A stretch of 64,000 bases of DNA. Origin: an uncultured Erythrobacter sp. GTDB lineage: Bacteria > Pseudomonadota > Alphaproteobacteria > Sphingomonadales > Sphingomonadaceae. The number at the start of each line of letters is the position of its first letter. Position 1 is the first letter of the stretch. Below the pieces are notes generated by a model. That model saw only the letters and a program-made list of their open reading frames with translations. It did no database searches and was not told where the DNA came from. The DNA lies in NCBI RefSeq assembly GCF_947492365.1, contig NZ_CANLMB010000001.1, positions 930,001 through 994,000 on the forward strand. Reading direction: 5' to 3'. This document shows, one piece after another, positions 20,434 to 27,469 of the stretch. Both the position numbers and the translations under genes were made by a program.

Positions 20434-21840
20434 TTAGCCCGCAGCTTTAAGAGTTAGCCTGAATTCGGCGCCGGTGGTCTCATCGGCGCTGTCAGGCTGC
20501 ATGACTTGCAGATCACCCTCCATCGCGCGCGCCAGTCTGCGTGAGATGTAGAGGCCCAGGCCTGATCCAGTGTCGGCGCCGCCATTGCTGCCCCGCCCAA
20601 GCCGTTCAAACTTGTCGAAAATCTTGCCTGCCTGTTCGGGTGAGACACCGGAGCCTTCGTCGATCACGCTGATCTGAGCTCTGCCATCATCAGCCCTCGC
20701 AACTGCCACTGTCACGGTGCTGCCCTCGGGTGAGTAGGCGATGGCATTGCCGATCAGGTTGATGAGTATCTGGAGCACCCGCCGGAACTCGCCCTCAGCG
20801 ATAATAGGATCATCAGGTCCAGCAACGACGAGTGAAGTTTCCCTGCCCTGCGCCCGCACACCCAAAATTCCGGCCGCTCGCCGCGCTGCATCGGCCAGAT
20901 CGACCCGCTCTTTTGCGGTCGTGAAGCCTGCGGCCTCGACCACTTCAAGATCGGCTAGATCATCGAGCATGCCCGACAGATGCTGGCCTGCAGCGGCAAT
21001 GTTGCCTGCATATTCGCTGTATTCCTCGCGCAAGGGGCCGGCGAGCTTGGCGCGGACCGTCTCGGCATTTGCGATGATCCGCGCGATGGGCTGGCGCAGG
21101 ACGGGCGTCAGTGCGCTGCCGATTAGCCGCGAATGAGCGCGTTGCTCGGGCGCTTCTGGTTCGGTTGCCGCTTCTGCAAGGGGCTGCTCGGCGATCATCA
21201 AAAGCTCGAAACCGCGCGGTGATGCGCTTGCCTTGCCAATCGGGAGCAGCCGCACACGCCATTCACGCGGCGATCCTTCGATCTGGCATAGAGTTCCGTC
21301 CAGCAGCCGCCAATGGAGCGGCTGATGATGCGCGATGCCTTTGAGTGTCACATATTCGCTCCACACCTTGCTAGGAGCAGCGCTGACGGCCTTTTGCAGG
21401 ACATCGGTGTCAGGAGCGGTGGCAGTGATAAATTGCACCTGCTGGCGCGCATCAAGCCGCGCGGATACCTCAGCAGCAGCGCGGTCGATTGCGTCCATAC
21501 GCTCGGCGAATTCATTCGAACTTGTCTGCGGTTGCGGAGTTCTCTGCCAGTTTTCGACCAGCACTTCGCAGCCGCCGCCATTCTCGGGCGAGATTGGGTG
21601 CACGCGCACAAAGCCCTGCACCATCTCCACCCCGTCAAAGGCGGAAAATTCACGCGCAATCTTGAGGCCGGAGCGGCGGCTCTGGTTCACCAGATCGAGC
21701 AGTTCGGGCACGGCCAGAACGCCCGGTATCGTGCCGCCGCAGCATTCATGCAGCTCAGCCAGCGGCTCATCGGCCGAGAGCAACCGGTCCCGATCATCGG
21801 TCAGGCCGCGCGCGGCGAGGAGGGTTTGCTGACGGTTCAT
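20434..21840 (-). CDS. Histidine-kinase-like protein lacking the phosphoacceptor His
   Basis: A 468-residue cytosolic protein with no membrane segment. Residues 1-230 show no domain I recognise with certainty; about 100-220 could be PAS-like. Residues 240-300 align with a HisKA dimerisation helix, but the usual SHELRTPL reads TPVLRQPI, putting Pro246 at the phosphorylated His. The ATPase domain looks intact: N box NLIGNA (361-366), G1 DEGSG (394-398), F box IFDKFERL and G2 GSGLGL (425-430). It may bind ATP and act as a scaffold or regulator, or phosphorylate in trans. It starts 12 bases after the next minus-strand gene. Confidence 0.8.
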   Translation of the reverse strand: MNRQQTLLAARGLTDDRDRLLSADEPLAELHECCGGTIPGVLAVPELLDLVNQSRRSGLKIAREFSAFDGVEMVQGFVRVHPISPENGGGCEVLVENWQRTPQPQTSSNEFAERMDAIDRAAAEVSARLDARQQVQFITATAPDTDVLQKAVSAAPSKVWSEYVTLKGIAHHQPLHWRLLDGTLCQIEGSPREWRVRLLPIGKASASPRGFELLMIAEQPLAEAATEPEAPEQRAHSRLIGSALTPVLRQPIARIIANAETVRAKLAGPLREEYSEYAGNIAAAGQHLSGMLDDLADLEVVEAAGFTTAKERVDLADAARRAAGILGVRAQGRETSLVVAGPDDPIIAEGEFRRVLQILINLIGNAIAYSPEGSTVTVAVARADDGRAQISVIDEGSGVSPEQAGKIFDKFERLGRGSNGGADTGSGLGLYISRRLARAMEGDLQVMQPDSADETTGAEFRLTLKAAG

Positions 21841-21852
21841 CGCGCGCCGCCC

Positions 21853-22833
21853 TTACCCGGCACCGTTCGAATAGGAGATTGCTGCGCCCGAGGCGTTGAG
21901 CAATTCGAGCGCACGCTCGGGTGCCAATTGCGCGATTTCCTCGGGCAAAAGCTGCGCCGGTTCCAATAGCAAGAATTGCCGCTCAATCGCTTCGGCTTCG
22001 AGCCCTGATGCGCGAAGGCTGAGCGCAAGCCGCGCCGCCTGACGTTCATGACAGGCGAGAATGGCCAGATCGCGCGGCTGCTTTGAGCGTGAGGCAACCG
22101 CGCTGGCAAACAGGGCGAGGCCTGCGTGATCGAGTTCTAGCGCAGCGATAGCTCCTTCGCGCATCGCTGTGACAAGCCGCGCTAACAAGCCAAGCCGCCC
22201 TGCACCTTCGTCATACTCCGCTTTGAGCGCCTTAGCGCCCTCTACCCGCAGGTTGGGTGGTACGGGAAGATCAGCGTCACAAAAGCGCTCCAGAACGCTA
22301 AGAAGCAGCTCTGGCGGCAATTCCGCAAGCGGCAGCTCCATCCGGCGCTGGCTTTGCATAAAGCGTGATTGGGCGGCAAGGCTGGCCATGGCTAGTTCTG
22401 CGACGGCGGGCTGATCCGAAGCGATCAGCTCTTGCAGGAGCGAGCTGAGCACCGGATCGAGTGAGGACCGCTGTTGCAGGCGCTCAGTCAGGTGCCCTTC
22501 CATGGCAACGGCATAGAGGTGGTTGAGCAGCTTTGAATCACCGGCCAACGCGTCGGACATAGCATCAACCTGGGCACGATCCACCGGCCCGCGTGCATTG
22601 TCTGGCTGACAAGCGCTGAGCAATTGGTTTGCCAGGTGTCCCAGCATCCCGCGCAAGCGCGCAACGATGGCGTCGCTGACCAATGCATGGCCCGAACTTT
22701 CAAGCATATGCGAGATGACAGGCGCAACCCCGCTCAACGCGCGGTTCGCCCGCGCGAGCTCATCCCTCAGGATGGTGTCCACCGTAGCGGAACGGGTCTG
22801 GTCCCCAGTATGATCCATTGCCATGTCGCCCAT
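21853..22833 (-). CDS. Unrecognised helical protein, CtrA-site-linked
   Basis: A 326-residue protein of unknown function. No signal peptide or membrane segment; the sequence is almost entirely predicted helix, with Leu/Ala-rich stretches such as LDPVLSSLLQELIAS and LAELPPELLLSVLERF that suggest a helical-repeat fold. I considered DUF2336 and could not confirm it. The start follows AAGGG by 7 bases; in-frame ATGs at codons 4 and 6 are alternatives. A near-consensus CtrA site lies 22-40 bases upstream. It precedes the kinase-like gene by 12 bases, so the two are probably cotranscribed. Confidence 0.7.
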   Translation of the reverse strand: MGDMAMDHTGDQTRSATVDTILRDELARANRALSGVAPVISHMLESSGHALVSDAIVARLRGMLGHLANQLLSACQPDNARGPVDRAQVDAMSDALAGDSKLLNHLYAVAMEGHLTERLQQRSSLDPVLSSLLQELIASDQPAVAELAMASLAAQSRFMQSQRRMELPLAELPPELLLSVLERFCDADLPVPPNLRVEGAKALKAEYDEGAGRLGLLARLVTAMREGAIAALELDHAGLALFASAVASRSKQPRDLAILACHERQAARLALSLRASGLEAEAIERQFLLLEPAQLLPEEIAQLAPERALELLNASGAAISYSNGAG

Positions 22834-22854
22834 AGCGTAGCCCTTACACAGGCT

Positions 22855-22873
22855 ATGGTTAAGTCCCGGTTAG
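22855..22873 (-). promoter_or_regulatory. Putative CtrA-binding site
   Basis: On the minus strand the site reads CTAA-CCGGGAC-TTAACCAT. That matches the CtrA consensus TTAA-N7-TTAAC at all but one base and includes the extended TTAACCAT half. It is 22 bases before the start of the helical-protein gene. CtrA is the alphaproteobacterial cell-cycle and motility regulator. TTAA tetramers are rare at this GC content, but one site is not proof. Confidence 0.55.
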
Positions 22874-22874
22874 C

Positions 22875-24125
22875 CTAAGACGCATTTTGCGCATGGGTGG
22901 GCTGGATAAGCAATCCGGCCAATCCTGCGAGTGCAAACAGCGCAACGGCTTCTGCCAGAAATCCACTCGCGGCAGCGACGGTGAAGCCTGCGAAGTGGGT
23001 GAAACGGTCGCGCCAGAAGGCCGATACTGCGCTCGAGCGGCGAAATCCGAGATAGTGACTGATCCCAATGGCCAGCATTGGTAGAGCAAGGCTGGTGACA
23101 GCTGATCCGGCTAACCAGCTGACATAAAGCAACAATGTGATGGCAAGGATTTCACCCGAATAGAGTGGAGCCAAGCGCCGCCATCGCGCCCGCGCTTTCG
23201 ACCAAAACGCCTCGCGCATTTGCACAAAGCTCTCGCCCAATGCCAATGCGAGAAAGCCGCTTGCTCCGGCTCCAAGCGCCGCCGCTCCATGTCCGTAGGC
23301 AGCCAGAACGGTCGCAGAACCCATGAGCAATCCAGCAGCACCAAGGCTAAACTCTGCGCCGTTCTCCAACCCCTTGGGTGCAGTTTTCCGCGCAATTGCT
23401 GCGCTTATTGCGCTGCTAACCCCGCTCCAATGAGCGTTCGTCGCATGGCCTTGGATAAGGGCCTGCTCGCGCTCAACCAGATCCCGTCCCTCTGCGGCAA
23501 TCAGCCAGCGGCCTTGCTCCAATGCTTCTGGCTTGAGCGAGCGGCAGTCCACGCGCGCTTGCAACGCCAATCGCAGCAAGAGCGACATCGCATCGCCATC
23601 AGGCGGAAAATCAGCCAGTTTGTGAACTTGAGCCGCCTTAAAAACAGCCAGTCCAGCCCAGTGGCGCTCTCGATCAATCCGTTCGAAATCAGCGCCTTGC
23701 GCCTCAACCATGACATGCGATGCGGCGATGGTCGCAATGCCGGCCTGAAGCTTCCCACCTGCGACCAACCAATCATCTGACAGCGCAAGGTCAATCACCA
23801 ACCCGTCGCGCATCATCACCAACTCATCCTCTGCCCGCACAAGGCTGAGAAGTTGCAGGTTGCTGCGAATGGCGTGGAACTCACCGCCCTGCCCCTCGAA
23901 ATCCCGTTGGAGATCGAGCACTGCCTCACCCGGAGCTTCGCAAAGGCAGATGATCCGCTCGCAGCCAAGCGCGCGGGCAAATTCTGCCTGCCATGCCAGA
24001 ACGCTGCGCCCGCCCAGCGGTAAACCAGCCCGCAAATCACCCGATTGGGTGCGGTCGATGGCGGAGAGCAATGCGGTGCGCAATGCAGCTGACTCCCGGG
24101 TGAGAAGGCACAGGATCGTGCCCAC
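22875..24125 (-). CDS. Nucleotidyltransferase-like protein fused to a membrane domain
   Basis: A 416-residue protein I cannot assign with confidence. Residues about 35-230 have the look of a sugar-nucleotidyltransferase: PLGGRSVLAWQAEFARALGC resembles the GGxPLLxWQ region of inositol-phosphate cytidylyltransferases, and RAEDELVMMRDGLVIDLAL the strand carrying the metal-site Asp. Residues about 265-416 contain several membrane segments and are laid out like the CDP-alcohol phosphotransferase half of fused IPCT-DIPPS enzymes, but I find no DGxxAR...GxxxD...D motif. If related, it has lost phosphotransferase chemistry. The stop is 41 bases before the helical-protein start, with the CtrA site between. 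Confidence 0.6.
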   Translation of the reverse strand: MGTILCLLTRESAALRTALLSAIDRTQSGDLRAGLPLGGRSVLAWQAEFARALGCERIICLCEAPGEAVLDLQRDFEGQGGEFHAIRSNLQLLSLVRAEDELVMMRDGLVIDLALSDDWLVAGGKLQAGIATIAASHVMVEAQGADFERIDRERHWAGLAVFKAAQVHKLADFPPDGDAMSLLLRLALQARVDCRSLKPEALEQGRWLIAAEGRDLVEREQALIQGHATNAHWSGVSSAISAAIARKTAPKGLENGAEFSLGAAGLLMGSATVLAAYGHGAAALGAGASGFLALALGESFVQMREAFWSKARARWRRLAPLYSGEILAITLLLYVSWLAGSAVTSLALPMLAIGISHYLGFRRSSAVSAFWRDRFTHFAGFTVAAASGFLAEAVALFALAGLAGLLIQPTHAQNAS

Positions 24126-24202
24126 ACTATCGCTAGGCGCGCGAAAGCCTCCGCATCAAGCATGATTGCGGCGCAAACCCCATCAAATTGCGTTGGGCCG
24201 AG

Positions 24203-24541
24203 CTAGAAGACGCCGGTTTGCTTGCCTGCAAAGCGGATCAAGACCGTTTCGATCTCGCGGATCGATGCGGGTTCGCCGGGGGCTGCTTCGAGGGCATTTT
24301 CCGCCGCAAGCAGCAGATCTTCGGCGTGAAAACTGGCCGCAAGTCCTTTCAAACGCATCGCTGCAACGTTCCAGTTACCGTCACAACGCGCGCGTTTGAG
24401 CAGGTCCAGCTGCTTCTCCGCGCTTTCGAGAAACGCACCGCGCAATTCGGTTAACAGCTCGGAATCGCTTCCCGCAGCCGCTGCCAAAGTCGCATCAAGG
24501 GCTCCGCCTTCATATGCCATAAGCAGCGCTGATAACCGCAT
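24203..24541 (-). CDS. Hpt-like protein lacking the phospho-histidine
   Basis: A 112-residue helical protein with Hpt-domain length and layout. LLTELRGAFLESAEKQLDLLKRA matches the first helices, and AAMRLKGLAASFHAEDL matches the phosphotransfer helix AHxLKGxAANxGAxxL. The phosphorylated His is Met62 here, while the neighbouring Lys-Gly is kept. The open frame continues upstream through the divergent TipN-like gene; I chose the first ATG that avoids it. No strong ribosome site supports the start. DivL-like or ChpT-like signalling is possible but unproven. Confidence 0.65.
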   Translation of the reverse strand: MRLSALLMAYEGGALDATLAAAAGSDSELLTELRGAFLESAEKQLDLLKRARCDGNWNVAAMRLKGLAASFHAEDLLLAAENALEAAPGEPASIREIETVLIRFAGKQTGVF

Positions 24542-24546
24542 CGGAG

Positions 24547-24561
24547 TTAATGCGGGGTTTA
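24547..24561 (+). promoter_or_regulatory. Weak CtrA-like site between divergent genes
   Basis: TTAA-TGCGGGG-TTTA has the spacing of a CtrA site with one mismatch. It lies 31-46 bases before the TipN-like start and just upstream of the Hpt-like start. Alone it would be unremarkable. It is recorded because a better site lies 1.7 kb away in the same cluster. Confidence 0.3.
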
Positions 24562-24592
24562 TCCTGACACGCGCTGTGGTATCTAGCTGCGC

Positions 24593-27184
24593 ATGTCGGG
24601 TGGAAACCATATCAGGGCTGTAGGCCCACAAGCCGCGCGAAATGCGCAGGGTCAGGCCGGTAGCGAAGGCGTTGAAGCGAGTGCTGAAACGTCGCTCGAT
24701 ACGCATGAAAGCGTTGATGACGAAGGCGAGCTCGACCTTGCCGAATACGATTACGAGGATGCTTACGAGGAGGCTTATGAGCCTGCTTCGAACCGGTTTG
24801 CCTGGGTCGCACCTGCAATCGCGATTGCGCTGATCGCGGGTTGGACCGGTCTGTATGGCTGGGCGATGCAGGACCGTCTGCTTGCGGCGGCAAGCGCAGC
24901 ACCGGCAGAGTGGGTGCGTTGGATCATCGACTGGTCGGTGCCTGTTCTGTTGGTCTGCGTTGGCTGGTTGCTGACAATGCGTCATTCGCGCGCCGAGGCG
25001 AAACGGTTCGCCGAGACCGCCGCCCTACTCTCAACCGAAAGCAGCGAGCTTGAGGCCCGTCTCACCGTGGTCAATCGTGAGCTCAGCCTTGCGCGCGAGT
25101 TTCTTGGCGCGCAGTCGCTCGAACTGGAATCGCTGGGACGGGTCGCGAGCGAGCGGCTCACCACCCATGCAGGCGAACTGCAACAATTGATCCATGATAA
25201 CGGCGCTCAGGTCGACCGGATCGGCAGCGCCAGCGAAACCGCGCTCGGCAATATGGCTAGACTGCGCGATGACCTGCCCGTGATTGCCAATTCGGCGCGC
25301 GATGTTTCGAACCAGGTCGGCAATGCGGGCCGCACGGCGCATGAGCAGCTCGACAAGCTTGTCAGCGGTTTCGAGCGCCTGAACCAGTTCGGCAAAGCGA
25401 GCGAAGCACAGGTGACGTCGCTCGACAATCGGGTTGGCGAGATTCTGACGGGTTTCGAGAATCAGCTTTCGCAGATCGAACAGCTGATCAGCGCGCGGCT
25501 TGAAGCGGTGCAGGCGCAAACCGGGTCTTTCCGTAGTGAGTTGGAAAGTGTTGAAAGTCAGGCGCTTGAGGCACTCAAAGAGCGCATGGGCCTGCTTCAG
25601 ACCGAAACACAAAGCGTTGCGACCGAACTGCGCGCCGCAGAAAAGGGCGCAATGGACAAGCTGATGCAGTCCAAGTCGCGCTTCCAGGACGAAGTGACGA
25701 AAGTCGTTGAGTCGCTCGACCGGCTTGATGCGCAGGCCGTCACGGCATCGCAAGAACGGATCAAGGCGCTGCACGAACAGGCAATCGGCTTTGACACCCA
25801 CCTGTCCAACCGCAACCGCATTTTCGAAACGGAAGTGGCCAAAAGGCAGGAGGAATTCGATACACGCGAGGCGCAGGCCAGCGAACTTTTGGCTCAGCGC
25901 CTTGCTGACCTTGATGATGCAATGACTCAGCGCCGCGAAGCGCAGGCAGTCGAAACTGAGAAACTTGTCGCGCAAAGCAGTTCCATGGGTGAGCAACTCG
26001 ACAAGCTCACCGCTCTGATCGGCGAGATCAGCGAGACCGGCGAAACTGCGCGAAGCGGGCTGACTGAAGGGCTCGAGGAATTGAGCGGACAGCTTGCGAA
26101 GAGACGCGAGGAACTGGCTGAGACCGAAGCAAAACTTGGCGAACTGACCGAGTCCGGCATCCGCCTGCTCGAGATCATCCAGTCAGGCGCAAAACACAGC
26201 CGCGAGGACCTGCCGCAAGCGATCGAAACCGCCAGCGCAACGCTTGGAACGGTAGAGGAGCGCGCGGCGGCGCTGTCTGGGTTGATGCTGGGCGCACATG
26301 AGAAAGCCGATGGTCTGTCGAACTACCTGATCGAAACTCAATCAAAGATCGAAAGCGCGGACAGCTCAATCGAAGCGCTGCAAGCCAAACTATCCGAACA
26401 ATCCGAAGATGCCTTGAGCAAACTCGATGGCCTGCGCGGCGGCTTTGCGCGCCTAACAGAGCAGAGCGAGACCTTCGCCGGCGGCACTCAGGAGAAACTG
26501 CGCGAGGCACTTGGTGCACTGGAAGACGCGACCACATCCGCTTTCACCGCTCTCGACAGTGGCGCGCGCGAGAAAGTGACCGCGCTGGCCGGTGACATCT
26601 CGAAAGACGCCGTGACAGAGATTGAGCGTGCGCTGCGCAACGATACCGCCGAAACCGTGGGCAAGCTCGAACAGGCGGCCAGCCATGCGTCAGGTGTGGG
26701 CCGCGAAGCGACTGCCCAGCTGCGGGATCAACTGGCCAAGGTCAACGAGCTAACCATCAACCTCGAACAACGCATCGCCCGCGCGCATGAGCTGGCGGAG
26801 GAGCAAGTTGGCAACGACTTTGCGCGCCGGATGGCGCTGATTACCGACAGCTTGAACTCCAACGCTATCGACATTGCATCCTCACTCTCGACCGAAGTCG
26901 CCGATACGTCATGGGATGCTTATCTCAAAGGGGATCGCGGGATATTCACTCGCCGCGCGGTGCGCCTCATCGACAATGGCGATGCGAAAGAGATTGCCGA
27001 GCTTTATCAGCGCGATGACACTTTCAAAGCCAATGTCAGCCGCTACATCCACGACTTCGAAGCAATGCTGCGTGCGATGCTTTCCACCCGCGATGGCAAC
27101 GCGCTGAGTGTGACCCTGCTGGGTTCGGACATGGGCAAACTCTATGTGGTGCTCGCGCAGTCGATCGAGCGTTTCCGTCAGTAG
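24593..27184 (+). CDS. Large coiled-coil membrane protein, TipN-like polarity factor
   Basis: An 863-residue protein. An acidic cytoplasmic N-terminus (about 40-65, rich in Glu/Asp/Tyr) is followed by two membrane segments (about 69-90 and 110-128), then a long region of heptad-like helix to about residue 740. The last 120 residues form a compact domain with AYLKGDRGIFTRRAVRLID. This plan and length match Caulobacter TipN (888 residues, two membrane segments, long coiled coil), the birth-scar marker that sets the polarity axis. The assignment rests on architecture, not on an alignment. It diverges from the Hpt-like gene and converges on the DUF1467 gene. Confidence 0.6.
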   Translation: MSGGNHIRAVGPQAARNAQGQAGSEGVEASAETSLDTHESVDDEGELDLAEYDYEDAYEEAYEPASNRFAWVAPAIAIALIAGWTGLYGWAMQDRLLAAASAAPAEWVRWIIDWSVPVLLVCVGWLLTMRHSRAEAKRFAETAALLSTESSELEARLTVVNRELSLAREFLGAQSLELESLGRVASERLTTHAGELQQLIHDNGAQVDRIGSASETALGNMARLRDDLPVIANSARDVSNQVGNAGRTAHEQLDKLVSGFERLNQFGKASEAQVTSLDNRVGEILTGFENQLSQIEQLISARLEAVQAQTGSFRSELESVESQALEALKERMGLLQTETQSVATELRAAEKGAMDKLMQSKSRFQDEVTKVVESLDRLDAQAVTASQERIKALHEQAIGFDTHLSNRNRIFETEVAKRQEEFDTREAQASELLAQRLADLDDAMTQRREAQAVETEKLVAQSSSMGEQLDKLTALIGEISETGETARSGLTEGLEELSGQLAKRREELAETEAKLGELTESGIRLLEIIQSGAKHSREDLPQAIETASATLGTVEERAAALSGLMLGAHEKADGLSNYLIETQSKIESADSSIEALQAKLSEQSEDALSKLDGLRGGFARLTEQSETFAGGTQEKLREALGALEDATTSAFTALDSGAREKVTALAGDISKDAVTEIERALRNDTAETVGKLEQAASHASGVGREATAQLRDQLAKVNELTINLEQRIARAHELAEEQVGNDFARRMALITDSLNSNAIDIASSLSTEVADTSWDAYLKGDRGIFTRRAVRLIDNGDAKEIAELYQRDDTFKANVSRYIHDFEAMLRAMLSTRDGNALSVTLLGSDMGKLYVVLAQSIERFRQ

Positions 27185-27193
27185 GCTTGCGAT

Positions 27194-27469
27194 CTAAGCT
27201 GCTGGGCGCTGAGCGAAGATGTTGATGTCGTCCGCGCTTACCCAGCCATATTCGAAATTGAGCACGAAAAGGCTGGTCAGCACTGCGGCGATCACTGTTG
27301 CGCGAACAGCAATCTTGCCTGGCCGAAAGCTGACCGGAGCACTGTCCGCTTGTCCCGGAACCTTGGCAATTCCGGCTTCATCTGCGGTCCGCACCCCAAA
27401 GGGCAGCAGCATGAAGGCGCTCATCACCCAGATCAGGAAATAGATCGCGAGGATTGAGGTCCAGGCCAT
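27194..27469 (-). CDS. DUF1467-family small membrane protein
   Basis: A 91-residue protein with two membrane segments (about 5-25 and 55-75). The family pattern is visible: LAIYFLIWVMSAFMLLPFGVRT, then a GxADSAP loop. Function is unknown; the gene commonly follows rnj in alphaproteobacteria. Its ATG overlaps the rnj stop by one base. Confidence 0.88.
   Translation of the reverse strand: MAWTSILAIYFLIWVMSAFMLLPFGVRTADEAGIAKVPGQADSAPVSFRPGKIAVRATVIAAVLTSLFVLNFEYGWVSADDINIFAQRPAA

Noticed and set aside
24542..24985. Upstream extension of the Hpt-like frame
   Set aside because: Would overlap the start and membrane region of the divergent TipN-like gene by nearly 400 bases, and its residues look like a shadow translation.
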